Shown: positions 10,128 to 18,860 of the stretch, piece after piece
How positions within the stretch are numbered: position 1 is the stretch's first letter
Layout of the letters: each line of letters starts with the position of its first letter
Origin: Methylococcaceae bacterium
GTDB taxonomy: Bacteria > Pseudomonadota > Gammaproteobacteria > Methylococcales > Methylococcaceae
Assembly (NCBI GenBank): GCA_902810705.1
Contig: CADDYU010000007.1
Span: forward strand, 1 to 57,968
Length of the DNA: 57,968 bases
Reading direction: 5' to 3'
Position numbers and translations under genes: made by a program
Notes under the pieces: generated by a model
The model's database searches: none
What the model was told of the DNA's origin: nothing
The model's input: only the letters and a program-made list of their open reading frames with translations

Positions 10128-10808
10128 TTATAAGGCAACCTTGATTTCATCGAAGTTTCGCGCTTGGGGATGCTCTCCAGTTTCCGGAGTCACCTGAGCA
10201 CGCACCAGCTTGCAGGTAGCGAGGCCGGCCGCCTTGGCGGCATCCAGTTCGGCATCGATATCGGACAGGAACAATATGGATTTGGGCAGATGGCCGATCC
10301 GCCGAGCGATTTCCCGATAGGATTCGGCCTCCTGTTTGGGGCCGAGGCGGGTATCGAAGTAGCCGGAGAACAAGGACGTCAGGTCCCCGTATCCGGTATG
10401 AGCGAACAACAGCTTCTGGGCCTGGATCGAGCCCGAAGAAAACACGAACAGCTCGATGCCTTCCGCTTTCCACGCCTTCAGCCTGCGCGCGGCGTCCTCG
10501 TAGAAGTGGCCGTGAAAGTCGCCATTTCGGTAGCCTTCCTCCCAAATCATGCCTTGCAGCGCCTTAAGCGGCGAGACCTTCCGATCTTCATCGATCCACT
10601 GGACGAGTTGCCTCGTAGCGTCGTCGAGGCTCAACGGAGCGCCGGCCAAGGCGCGTGTTTCATCCAGCAGCCGGGCGACCTCCGGGTCGCCGAACCGCGC
10701 CGCTAAGAACTCCGCCATTCGCTCGCGGGAGTAAGGGAACAGCACGTCCTTGACAAAGGACAGAGACGAGGTGGTGCCCTCGATATCGGTCAGGATCGCT
10801 CGAATCAT
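10128..10808 (-). CDS. mtnC: Enolase-phosphatase E1 (methionine salvage)
   Basis: A 226-residue HAD-family enolase-phosphatase. It enolises and then dephosphorylates 2,3-diketo-5-methylthiopentyl-1-phosphate to the acireductone of the methionine salvage pathway. The N-terminal motif ILTDIEGTTSS gives the nucleophile D8 and E10, and E at this site is specific to MtnC within the HAD family. VFSSGSIQAQKLLF is motif II and FLSDIDAELDAA is motif III. It overlaps mtnD by 4 bases, and the product it makes is the mtnD substrate. Confidence 0.96.
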   Translation of the reverse strand: MIRAILTDIEGTTSSLSFVKDVLFPYSRERMAEFLAARFGDPEVARLLDETRALAGAPLSLDDATRQLVQWIDEDRKVSPLKALQGMIWEEGYRNGDFHGHFYEDAARRLKAWKAEGIELFVFSSGSIQAQKLLFAHTGYGDLTSLFSGYFDTRLGPKQEAESYREIARRIGHLPKSILFLSDIDAELDAAKAAGLATCKLVRAQVTPETGEHPQARNFDEIKVAL

Positions 10809-11365
10809 GCGTGCCGCGCCAGGAATTGATCGAAGTTAGGAAACTGGTCGGCAATGGTTTCGCCGGTGAACGAGGCGACCCAGCCGTCCGGCGTGCTGAA
10901 CAGGCGGATGCATTTGAAGTTCGGGTTTTCGCCCATATCGAACCAGTGCCGGATCCCGGCCGGAATGCTGATGAGATCGCCCTGCTCGCACAGCATGATA
11001 TAAACCCGGTCGTCGGGGTGCAGATAGAAGATCCCCTTGCCCTCGACGAAGAAGCGCACCTCGAATTCCCCGTGGGTGTGCTCGCTCAGGAATTTAGAGC
11101 GCAGTTCCGCTTTTTGCGGATGATCCGGCCTGAGGCTCACGACATCCACGGAATGGAACTCGTAACGGTCGATCAAGCGGTCGATGGATGTCCGGTAGGC
11201 GGCAATGACGGTTTCCTGGTCGGCCTCCGGCGAAAACTCGTGCTCGGCGGACCAGCGTTCGAAGAGGACGCCGATTTCCCACAGTTTTTCGGCGATCTGT
11301 TCGGGATCGCGGATAACCTCGGCCTGTTCGGGCCGGTGGTCGGGATGGATGGTCAAGAGGCTCAT
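10805..11365 (-). CDS. mtnD: Acireductone dioxygenase
   Basis: A 186-residue cupin dioxygenase that converts acireductone to the 2-keto acid precursor of methionine (Fe form) or to off-pathway products including CO (Ni form). The metal ligands H96, H98, E102 and H140 lie in EHTHGEFE and IRHWFD, at the same numbering as in the Klebsiella enzyme. Which metal is used cannot be told from sequence. It overlaps both mtnC and mtnB by 4 bases. Confidence 0.97.
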   Translation of the reverse strand: MSLLTIHPDHRPEQAEVIRDPEQIAEKLWEIGVLFERWSAEHEFSPEADQETVIAAYRTSIDRLIDRYEFHSVDVVSLRPDHPQKAELRSKFLSEHTHGEFEVRFFVEGKGIFYLHPDDRVYIMLCEQGDLISIPAGIRHWFDMGENPNFKCIRLFSTPDGWVASFTGETIADQFPNFDQFLARHA

Positions 11366-11976
11366 AAGGTTTTAACTCCATGCAAACGGGTCTCGATATC
11401 GAACAGAAATTCCAGCGCCTCCACGTGGCGCAGCGCGTCCCTGACCGTTTCGCCCCAGGTATAAAACCCGTGGCCGGCGATGATGTAGCCATGGATGTCG
11501 CCGTGCAACTCGAAGTATTCGTCCACCTTGAGGGCGAGCCGGGGGATGTTCTGGTCGTTCGGAAAGATCGGGATATGGATGCGGGTTTCGTGGGTATCGA
11601 TGCCCGCCAGCGCCTTCAGCAGCTCGTAGTCCTCTAACATCAGGGCGTCCCGAACTAGCCGGGAGATCATCGTGGCGCCCGGCGTATGAGGATGCAACAC
11701 CGCGCCCACGGACGGATAACGCCGATAGAGAGAGGTATGCAGCAAGGTTTCGGCGGAAGGCTTCTTGCCGTCCAGCGGGCGGCCCTCGGCGTCGATCAGC
11801 ATGATGTCGTCCGGCGCCAGCTCGCCCTTGTGCTTGCCGGATACGGTAATGGCGATGCGCCCATCCGACAGCCGTGCCGAGAAGTTGCCGCTGGTGGCAG
11901 GCGCCCAGCCCCGTCTGTGAATGAAACGACCCGCCTCGATCAATTCGCGGGCGCGCTGCTGAAATTCATCATTCAT
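11362..11976 (-). CDS. mtnB: Methylthioribulose-1-phosphate dehydratase
   Basis: A 204-residue class II aldolase-fold dehydratase acting on methylthioribulose-1-phosphate. Zinc-site histidines are seen in VLHPHTPGATM (H95, H97) and IIAGHGFYTWG (H169). TSGNFSARL is the phosphate-binding segment typical of MtnB. It is first in the mtnB-mtnD-mtnC operon. The other salvage genes (mtnA, mtnP or mtnN) are not in the window. Confidence 0.95.
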   Translation of the reverse strand: MNDEFQQRARELIEAGRFIHRRGWAPATSGNFSARLSDGRIAITVSGKHKGELAPDDIMLIDAEGRPLDGKKPSAETLLHTSLYRRYPSVGAVLHPHTPGATMISRLVRDALMLEDYELLKALAGIDTHETRIHIPIFPNDQNIPRLALKVDEYFELHGDIHGYIIAGHGFYTWGETVRDALRHVEALEFLFDIETRLHGVKTL

Positions 11977-12049
11977 TGTAGAGCTCGGTAGCGCCGGAAG
12001 GTCGTCATTCTAATCGGCCTGACAAAACCGCTCAATTTATAGATCGAGG

Positions 12050-13864
12050 TCACAGCTGATGCCAGAGCCGCTCGCCCAGCCCCGAGGCGCGTGTCGGCGG
12101 GCGTTTAATGGCCGCTTCGAGGACGGCCGCCGCGCCGTGGATTTCCACCCGCCGGCGGGCGCGGGTCAGGCCGGTGTACAGCAGGGCGCGATCCAGCACC
12201 GGACTCTCCGCATCCGGCAGGAGTAGCAGGACTTCGTCGAACTCCGAGCCCTGGCTTTTGTGTACCGTCATGGCATAAACGGTTTCGTGCTCGGGCAGCC
12301 GGCCCGGCGCGAAACCGCGAAGCCGCCCATCGGCATCCTCGAAATAGACGCGCAGTTCGGCACCCGCGCTAAGGACCACCCCGACATCGCCGTTGAACAG
12401 CCGTAGATCGTAATCGTTGCGGGTCACGATGACCGGTCGACCTGGATACCAGCGCGCGCCGGGCTTGATCCGCCGACTCCTGACGAGGCGCTGCTCGAGC
12501 AGCCGGTTGAGTCCCGCCGCGCCGCGCTCGCCTTCGCGATGAGCCGTCAGCACCCGGAAACGGTCGAAGACCCGCAGCACCTCCGGTGGTTCGGCCTTCC
12601 GCTCGACGGCTTCAAAAAAATCCCGATAACCCTTCTCCATGCATTCAGCCAAGTCCGTTGGGCTCCGGGCATTCTCCCGCTTCCAGGCGAGATCGGCGTA
12701 GCCGCCGTCCGCCAGAAGTTCCAGCGCCCGCTTCGGCTGTCCTTGATTGATCCACTTGGCCAAGGTCCCGATGCCGCTCTCGGCTCGGAACCGATGACTG
12801 TGGGTCAGCAGGGCGATGCAATCGGACAAAGGCGGCACGAACAGGCCGCCGCTCTCGATTTCGACCCCGGAAGCCCGATGGAGCTGCTCGGCGAACTCCA
12901 GACTAAAACCGGCGCTACGGCAGAGATCGCCAAACACGGACCCGGCTTCCACGGCGGCGAGCTGGTCCCGGTCCCCTAGGAGGATCAGCCGGGCCCGCTC
13001 CGGCAGGGCGTCCACCAATTTGGCCAGAAGGGCCAGATCGACCATCGATGCCTCGTCCACCACCACGCCGTCGACCGGTAGCGGATTCTCGCAGGTATGG
13101 CGGAAATACACCGAATCGGGCCGGGCGCCGAGAAGCCGATGCAATGTGCAGGCGTCGTCGGGGATGGCGTCCAGCAAATCTTGCGGCAGATTCAGCCGGG
13201 CTTTTTGATGGCGGATAGCTTCCCTCATCCGCGCGGCGGCCTTACCGGTCGGAGCGGCGAGGGCAATGCGCAGGGGTTTTAACCCGGCCTGGGATTGCAG
13301 CGCGGCGAGAATGCGGACCACGGTGGAGGTCTTGCCGGTGCCGGGACCGCCCGAAATGACGCAGAACCGCCTAAGCGCCGCCACCGCCGCCGCCAGTTTC
13401 TGCCGGTCGGGCGTTTCCCGGTTGTGAGCGAACAAGTGGTTGAGATCGGACCGCAGCCTTTCGAGATCGACCGTTTCACAGGGACTTTTTGCCCAATCGA
13501 GGAGCCGGTCCGCCAGCTTTCGCTCGTAAGCCCAATAGCGGGCCAGGTACAGGCGGTGATCTTCGAGGATCAAGGGCGCGAACTCCCCCGGCCGACCCAC
13601 CAGCCGCGACCGCCGGAGCCGCGCCAGCCATTCGGTCAGGCCCGGCAGGGCAAACGGCGGCCCGCCCTCACTCTGCGTGATCTCCTTTCCCGCATAGTCC
13701 TCCAGACGAAAGCAGACCCGACCGTCAGCGACCGCCTGACAAGCCAGCCGCGCCGCCCAGGCGACGGCGGGATCGGTTTCGCCGTTCAGGCGGCACAAAT
13801 AGGCGGCGAATTGCCGACCCAAGGGCGAAATCTCGAGCATCCTGAATGGCGCGGGCTGGATCAT
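12050..13864 (-). CDS. recD: RecBCD exonuclease V alpha subunit RecD
   Basis: A 604-residue SF1B 5'-3' helicase matching E. coli RecD in length (608). Walker A is GGPGTGKTS with K178. VVDEASMVDL is motif II, LGDRDQLAAVEAGSVF is motif III, and AMTVHKSQGSEFDEV and LLYTGLTRARRRVEI are motifs V and VI. The start is the ATG of MIQPAPFRMLEISP; the second M, eight residues on, is also possible. recB and recC usually precede recD, but here the upstream neighbour is an unrelated DUF3500 gene and the downstream one is the mtn operon. The longer RecD2 form is excluded by length. Confidence 0.93.
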   Translation of the reverse strand: MIQPAPFRMLEISPLGRQFAAYLCRLNGETDPAVAWAARLACQAVADGRVCFRLEDYAGKEITQSEGGPPFALPGLTEWLARLRRSRLVGRPGEFAPLILEDHRLYLARYWAYERKLADRLLDWAKSPCETVDLERLRSDLNHLFAHNRETPDRQKLAAAVAALRRFCVISGGPGTGKTSTVVRILAALQSQAGLKPLRIALAAPTGKAAARMREAIRHQKARLNLPQDLLDAIPDDACTLHRLLGARPDSVYFRHTCENPLPVDGVVVDEASMVDLALLAKLVDALPERARLILLGDRDQLAAVEAGSVFGDLCRSAGFSLEFAEQLHRASGVEIESGGLFVPPLSDCIALLTHSHRFRAESGIGTLAKWINQGQPKRALELLADGGYADLAWKRENARSPTDLAECMEKGYRDFFEAVERKAEPPEVLRVFDRFRVLTAHREGERGAAGLNRLLEQRLVRSRRIKPGARWYPGRPVIVTRNDYDLRLFNGDVGVVLSAGAELRVYFEDADGRLRGFAPGRLPEHETVYAMTVHKSQGSEFDEVLLLLPDAESPVLDRALLYTGLTRARRRVEIHGAAAVLEAAIKRPPTRASGLGERLWHQL

Positions 13865-14114
13865 GCGGCCGAATATGGACAGACAAAGGACGGGCGGAAA
13901 TGATACAGGATCGCACCTCTTGCGCGAGACTTGGCATCCTATACGTGGAAGACTTAAGAAAACCATCCCTCGCGCGGGGTGCTGGCTAAACGACCAAACC
14001 CGGCTCTTGAAGCCGCAACAAGGGCTCCGTGGCGCTGAAAAGGAGGAAGTCCTAGGTTGAGGCAAAACCGCCGAAGGATCGAATCGGTCCTAAAACGGCT
14101 CTAGACCCGCTCCC

Positions 14115-15197
14115 TTAACGGTGGCCATGCGTGGCGTCGCTGTTGGCATAGTGTTCCCGCAAATAGTCAATGCCGTAGTCATTCGTGGGATCGCGCCAGA
14201 TCGTATGAATATGGTTGGCGTTGTTCTGGGTATTGTCGTATTCGATCAGGACGGTGGGACCGTGCAGGCGATAATAATGGCCTTGTCCCGATTCCAGTCC
14301 GCCGGCCCAGGCGAAGCGGATCGAGTCCACTCCCGCGTCACGAATGCGCCGGGCTTGCGCCTCGGCCAAATCGATTCGCACGTTCTGCACGCACTCTCTA
14401 ATGAGCCTCAAGGCCACGTCGCGCTGGGAGCCGTTCATCTGGCCGAGTGGCAAGCCCACGGCCTCGTTCAAGGCTTCGCGCCGACGTGGGTCGGTGATGA
14501 TGTCGGCGGGTGCTTGCGTGGCGATGATCGTCCGCCGGCGCTGCTCCTCGCTTAGACTTCGCAGCAGTTGAAACCCGAGATCCTGCTCCGCCGCCAAGCT
14601 GCGGAGGCCCCGAAGGTGACCGCTTGATACTTCGGCGGGATGGGCCCCGAAGAAAGCCGGAGTGACGCTAACCCGATCCTCGGTAAGGATCGTGAAATGC
14701 AGCACGAGGTGATGGCCCTCCAGCCGCCAACCCCAGGGCGGGACGCCGGGATTGCCGAAGACGGTGAAGGCATGCTGCTCCGGGTCGTAGAGCAGGGTGC
14801 TCGGGAAATGCTCAATCTCCCGAAGGACCGTTTCTAATTGCATGATGTGCTCGGCCTTGCGCTTGCCAGCCTCGCTCAGGCTGGCGCGGAGCAGCGCCTC
14901 GGCGGCTTCCCGCTGCGCGGGAGTCATCTCTCGCAAGGCAAGCCCGCGAAGTCGCATCCACCGAATCGACCTTAAGGGCTCTCGAGTGCCGGTAAGGGAA
15001 ACCAGCCCACGGAGGCGCTTGAGGATTTCCGCGCTGTTCATCAGTGCCGCCATCAGCGGATGCCGGGGAAAATAGCTCCACTGACGGCGTACCTCGTCGG
15101 CGAACGAGAGTTGGGCGCGGCGGCGCTGCTCCGGACTGAGCGTGGCGAGGAAGGCGGTCGCTAGTTGGGCGATCTGGGCGGCTGCCTGCGGGATCAT
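14115..15197 (-). CDS. DUF3500 family protein
   Basis: A 360-residue protein of the DUF3500 family, whose function is unknown. Family blocks seen are PWGWRLEGHHLVLHFTI in the middle and LIEYDNTQNNANHIHTIWRDP near the C-terminus, with three closely spaced histidines (HIH and the final HGH) that could bind metal. The chosen ATG (MIPQAAAQIAQL) has AGGAAA upstream, and no signal peptide is evident. It lies 10 bases after the small PPxE-repeat frame, so the two are probably one transcript. It does not resemble the DNA-repair gene beside it. Confidence 0.85.
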   Translation of the reverse strand: MIPQAAAQIAQLATAFLATLSPEQRRRAQLSFADEVRRQWSYFPRHPLMAALMNSAEILKRLRGLVSLTGTREPLRSIRWMRLRGLALREMTPAQREAAEALLRASLSEAGKRKAEHIMQLETVLREIEHFPSTLLYDPEQHAFTVFGNPGVPPWGWRLEGHHLVLHFTILTEDRVSVTPAFFGAHPAEVSSGHLRGLRSLAAEQDLGFQLLRSLSEEQRRRTIIATQAPADIITDPRRREALNEAVGLPLGQMNGSQRDVALRLIRECVQNVRIDLAEAQARRIRDAGVDSIRFAWAGGLESGQGHYYRLHGPTVLIEYDNTQNNANHIHTIWRDPTNDYGIDYLREHYANSDATHGHR

Positions 15198-15207
15198 CCG
15201 TGATTTC

Positions 15208-15441
15208 CTAGGTTCCGAGGATTGCATGCCCCTCATCGGGCGGTTCGATCGGCGGTTCCAAGGGCGGGTCGGTCGGAGGCTCGATCGGCGGTTCCGTTGG
15301 GGGCTCCATAGGAGGAGCGACGGGTGGCTCGGTTGGCGGGTCGATTGGCGGCTCGACCGGGGGGATGATGACATCGGATTCAAGCCTGCCGGCCCCCATG
15401 ACGCCGGATCTCACGTCAGCCCCAATTAAGGAAAACGACAT
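15208..15441 (-). CDS. Small PPxE-repeat protein
   Basis: A 77-residue frame that starts MSFSLIGADVRSGVMGAGRL and then has eleven tandem PPx(E/D/A) tetrapeptides at about residues 26-69, before a short GHAILGT tail. The GAGG before the ATG gives a fair ribosome site. It ends 10 bases before the DUF3500 start. Such acidic proline repeats form stiff polyproline-like stalks. No signal peptide or membrane anchor is visible. The repeat DNA (12-base units) could also make chance open frames, so it is a probable but not certain gene. Confidence 0.5.
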   Translation of the reverse strand: MSFSLIGADVRSGVMGAGRLESDVIIPPVEPPIDPPTEPPVAPPMEPPTEPPIEPPTDPPLEPPIEPPDEGHAILGT

Positions 15442-15737
15442 TGGCAGCCTCGCTCTGAATGGCCTTTGACCGAACCCGGCCGATGGCTGAATTCGGCTCC
15501 TTTTCGCGTTAGACCGGCTCGGCGGCGCACGATTCCGCCTTAAGACCGCCATGCCTGCTAGCGCACGCCGCCTACCCGGAACGCAAAGGGTTTTCCGGGT
15601 CTTTATGGTCTCCGTTGTCGGCCGGAATCCAAGAGAAACTTTCCTGGCCAGACAGGTCCAACCATCACATGAAACGTCCTAGCGCGCCATGCAAGCGCGG
15701 AGCTAAGGCGTGTTTCGGATGGAAACGGAGGCACTTT
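15442..15737. other. Divergent intergenic region
   Basis: About 300 bases between the minus-strand PPxE/DUF3500 pair and the plus-strand erythromycin-esterase-like gene. It should hold both promoters. No clear -35/-10 pair or operator was recognised. Confidence 0.4.
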
Positions 15738-17078
15738 ATGGCGAGAGGAGACCTAAACCCCTTGAGCGAGGCCATCGGGAATGCCGCGACTCCCCTGGTT
15801 GGAGAATCTCAGGACTTCGACGCGCTTCTCGATCTCATCGCCGAGGCCCGATTCGTTCTCCTGGGCGAAGCCACCCATGGCACCCACGAGTTTTACCGCG
15901 CCCGCGCCGAGATTACCCGGCGCCTGATCGAGGAAAAGGGCTTCACCGCCGTAGCGGTGGAAGGCGATTGGCCCGACGCTTACCGGGTCAACCGTTATGT
16001 GCAAGGTCTCGGCGATGGCAATGCCATGGACGCGCTCGCGGGCTTCGAGCGCTTTCCCCAGTGGATGTGGCGCAACCACGATGTCCTGGGCTTCGTCGGC
16101 TGGCTCAGAGCCCACAACGCGGCATTGTCCATGGGCGCACCCCAAGCCGGCTTTTACGGATTGGACCTCTACAGCCTGTACGCCTCCATCGAGGCCGTGC
16201 TGGCATATCTCGAAACCATTGATCCGGAGGCTGCCCGACAGGCCCGGTATCGTTACGCCTGCTTTGAACATTTCGGCGCGGACCCGCAACGCTATGGACT
16301 CGCCGCCAGCTTCGAGCTGGCCGAACGCTGCGAGGAGGAGGCCGTCCAGCAATTGCTGGAACTGCGGTGGCGGGAGGCGGATTTCGTGGCGTTCGACGGA
16401 GGCTTGGCGGAAGACGAGTTTTTCTTCGCCGAGCAGAACGCCCGGCTGATCGCGAACGCCGAAGCCTATTACCGGGCGATGTACCAGGGCCGGGTGTCGT
16501 CCTGGAACCTACGTGACCGGCACATGGCCGAGACTCTGGAAGCCCTGGATGCGCACCTGAGCCGTCGCGGCACCCCGGCCAAGATCGTCGTGTGGGAGCA
16601 CAACTCCCATCTCGGCGATGCCCGCGCCACCCAGATGGGCTGGCAGGGCGAGCTGAACGTCGGCCAGTTGGTTCGGGAACGCTACGGCCAGGAGGCCGTG
16701 CTGGTGGGCTTCACGACCTACGAGGGCACGGTGACGGCGGCTTCGGATTGGGGCGCGCCGGCCGAGTTGAAGCGGGTCCGGCCGGCCTTGCCGGAAAGCT
16801 ACGAGGCTTTGTTCCATGGCGCAGGTCCTGCGAATTTCATGCTGAATCTCAGGGATGCGGACGTTCGGCGGCTTGTGCCAAGGACCCGTCTGGAGCGCGC
16901 GATCGGCGTCATTTATCTTCCCGAATCCGAGCGCTTCAGCCACTACTTCGAGGCTCGCCTGGCCGAGCAGTTCGATGCGGTGTTCCACTACGACCGGACC
17001 CGGGCCGTGGAACCCCTGGAGCGGATCGCCCGCCGGGAGGCGGAAGAGCCCGCGGAGACTTATCCGGTGGGCGTTTAG
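15738..17078 (+). CDS. Erythromycin-esterase-like protein
   Basis: A 446-residue member of the EreA/EreB fold family (PF05139). Family motifs are LLGEATHGTHEFYRAR (E44, H47), VEGDWPDAYRVNRYV (E76) and VVWEHNSHLGDAR (H288), the places of the catalytic residues in Ere enzymes. The ATG of MARGDLNPLSEA has GGAG 7 bases upstream and is preferred to an upstream in-frame ATG. Chromosomal members usually have nothing to do with macrolides. They commonly sit beside, or are fused to, phosphoribosyltransferases, as in this neighbourhood. The substrate is unknown. Confidence 0.88.
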   Translation: MARGDLNPLSEAIGNAATPLVGESQDFDALLDLIAEARFVLLGEATHGTHEFYRARAEITRRLIEEKGFTAVAVEGDWPDAYRVNRYVQGLGDGNAMDALAGFERFPQWMWRNHDVLGFVGWLRAHNAALSMGAPQAGFYGLDLYSLYASIEAVLAYLETIDPEAARQARYRYACFEHFGADPQRYGLAASFELAERCEEEAVQQLLELRWREADFVAFDGGLAEDEFFFAEQNARLIANAEAYYRAMYQGRVSSWNLRDRHMAETLEALDAHLSRRGTPAKIVVWEHNSHLGDARATQMGWQGELNVGQLVRERYGQEAVLVGFTTYEGTVTAASDWGAPAELKRVRPALPESYEALFHGAGPANFMLNLRDADVRRLVPRTRLERAIGVIYLPESERFSHYFEARLAEQFDAVFHYDRTRAVEPLERIARREAEEPAETYPVGV

Positions 17079-17092
17079 AGCGGGCAACTTCC

Positions 17093-17110
17093 CGGGCAAG
17101 GGATTGCCCG
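17093..17110. terminator. Stem-loop between convergent genes
   Basis: An inverted repeat CGGGCAA (17093-17099) / TTGCCCG (17104-17110) with a 4-base loop lies 14 bases after the erythromycin-esterase-like gene and 25 bases before the end of the opposing gene. There is no T-run on either strand, so termination is only plausible. Confidence 0.4.
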
Positions 17111-17135
17111 TTCCACAGCGCACTCTTCCCTGCGC

Positions 17136-17819
17136 TCAGCCGGCGCGAAGCAGGTTCAACAGAGCTTCCGCCGCAGGTTTCGAGGAGGCCGGGTTTTGGC
17201 CGGTCACCAGCGTTCCGTCCACTTGGACGTAGGGCGCCCAATCGGCGGCCTTGCTGTAGAGACCGCCTCGTTCCTTGAGCCGATCCTCCAACAGGAAGGG
17301 CACGACGCGCGTCAAGCCCACGGCCTCCTCCTCGGTATTGGCAAAGCCGGTCACGCGCTTGCCTTTGACGAGAGGCTCGCCGTCGGCTCCGCGCCCGTTG
17401 ACCAACGCAGCCGGCCCGTGGCACACCGCCGCGATCGGCTTACCGGCTCTGGTAAAGGCTTCGAGTAAGGCCAGGGAGGCTGGATTCTCGGGCAGATCCC
17501 ACATGGGGCCGTGCCCGCCAGGGTAGAAGATCGCGCCGAAGGCATCCGCGGAGAGATCGGCGAGCCTCTTGGTGCGGGCCAATTCGGATTGCGCGGCGGC
17601 GTCGGCATGAAAGCGCTCCGTGGCCTCGGTTTGATTCTCGGGCAGGTCGCTTTTGGGATCGAGCGGCGGCTGGCCACCCTTCGGCGAGGCTAGCGTGATC
17701 GCCGCTCCCGCCTCCTTCAGGGCGTAATAGGGCGCGGCGAACTCTTCCAGCCAGAAACCGGTTTTCTTGCCTGTGTCGCCGAGCCGGTCGTGCGATGTCA
17801 GAACCATGAGAATCTTCAT
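17136..17819 (-). CDS. DJ-1/PfpI family protein (Hsp31-like)
   Basis: A 227-residue class I glutamine-amidotransferase-like protein of the DJ-1/PfpI superfamily. The nucleophile elbow is AAVCHGPAAL with C133 and H134; the acidic residue that goes with it is E25 or E26 in GFWLEEFAAPYY; FYPGGHGPMWDL is the oxyanion segment. Relatives act as glyoxalases, deglycases or chaperones on glycated or stressed proteins. The start has an excellent AAGGAGAT ribosome site. It is 57 bases after the PRPP-synthetase-like gene and probably last in its transcript. Confidence 0.9.
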   Translation of the reverse strand: MKILMVLTSHDRLGDTGKKTGFWLEEFAAPYYALKEAGAAITLASPKGGQPPLDPKSDLPENQTEATERFHADAAAQSELARTKRLADLSADAFGAIFYPGGHGPMWDLPENPASLALLEAFTRAGKPIAAVCHGPAALVNGRGADGEPLVKGKRVTGFANTEEEAVGLTRVVPFLLEDRLKERGGLYSKAADWAPYVQVDGTLVTGQNPASSKPAAEALLNLLRAG

Positions 17820-17876
17820 GGCAAATCTCCTTTGCTTTGAGAAATCCGCTTGCGGCGCGGGCACGTCCCGATCCGC

Positions 17877-18860
17877 TCAATCTTCCGTCAAGCCGCTAAC
17901 CGAACCGTCCGTGTGGATCTGCCGGATGGCTGCCGCGAACAAGGAGGCGGTGGGGATGACGGTCAGCTTGGCTCGCACCAATTCCGGGTCAAGCCGGAAT
18001 GGTGGAACGCTGTCCGTGACTGCCAGGCTGTCCAGGACGGGATCGGCCACGATCTCGCTGGCGCCGCTCACGAACAGCCCATGAGTGGCGGCGACGTGCA
18101 CCGCCACGGCGCCTTGGGCGCGGCAGGCCCGGGCGGCGTGCGCCACGGTGGCGCCGGTGCTGATCATGTCATCGACGATGAGCGCGGTCTTGCCCTGCAC
18201 CTGGCCGACCAGGGCGGCTCCCCTCAGCGTATCGTCACTGCGGTACTTCTCCATCAGGGCGCTGCCGACCGCGGCCCCGCGCCGGCGGGACAGCTTCCGG
18301 CGGAAGCGTTCCGCCCGCTTGAGCCCCCCGACGTCCGGTGATACCACCACCACGTCCCCCGTGAGCCGGGAGGCGAAATGTTCGATCAGCAGTTTTCCGG
18401 CCTCGAGATGATCGGTCCGGCATCGGAAGGCGTTCTGAAAAGCCGCCAGGTTGTGCACGTCCAGCGTGACGATCCGGTCGGCGCCCACGGCCTCGAAGAG
18501 TTGCGCCAGATAGCGGAGGGTGATCGGTTCCCGCGGCCGGGTCATCCGGTCGGCCCGGGCGTAAGCCAGATACGGCACGACCACGGTCACCCGTTCGGCG
18601 GACGCCTCCTTCAGCGCACCGATGAAGAACCACAACCGGCACAGTTTGTCGTTGGTGGGCCGGCCGGGTTCGTCGTAGAGGGATTGCACCACGAAGACGT
18701 CGCTGCCCCGCACGTTTTCGGTCGGATGCGCCCGGTGCTCGCCATCCTCGAATTCGGTCTCCTCGTGCCCGCCCAGAGGCGAACCCAGCGCCCCGGCGAT
18801 GGCTTCCCCCAACGCCCGGCTCTCGCTTAGGGCGAACAGCCGCAGCGGACCACGGTTCAT
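17877..18860 (-). CDS. Ribose-phosphate pyrophosphokinase-like protein (divergent Prs)
   Basis: A 327-residue protein of the PRPP synthetase family. Recognisable segments are EFEDGEHRAHPTENVRGSDV, PYLAYARADR (Prs: PYxxYARQDR), TLDVHNLAAFQNAF, SPDVGGLKRAERF, and the PRPP loop ALIVDDMISTGATV (227-238). K205 and R207 in MEKYR match the DKRR catalytic flap. It is clearly diverged from housekeeping Prs (no HAxQIQGFF), so a second Prs gene elsewhere is expected. The ATG overlaps the hydrolase stop by 4 bases, so it is coupled to it. It probably supplies a local PRPP pool or acts on a related sugar phosphate. Confidence 0.85.
   Translation of the reverse strand: MNRGPLRLFALSESRALGEAIAGALGSPLGGHEETEFEDGEHRAHPTENVRGSDVFVVQSLYDEPGRPTNDKLCRLWFFIGALKEASAERVTVVVPYLAYARADRMTRPREPITLRYLAQLFEAVGADRIVTLDVHNLAAFQNAFRCRTDHLEAGKLLIEHFASRLTGDVVVVSPDVGGLKRAERFRRKLSRRRGAAVGSALMEKYRSDDTLRGAALVGQVQGKTALIVDDMISTGATVAHAARACRAQGAVAVHVAATHGLFVSGASEIVADPVLDSLAVTDSVPPFRLDPELVRAKLTVIPTASLFAAAIRQIHTDGSVSGLTED

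Noticed and set aside
15230..15370. Short tandem repeats that could suggest a CRISPR
   Set aside because: The units are 12 bases long without spacers and encode a PPxE peptide repeat.
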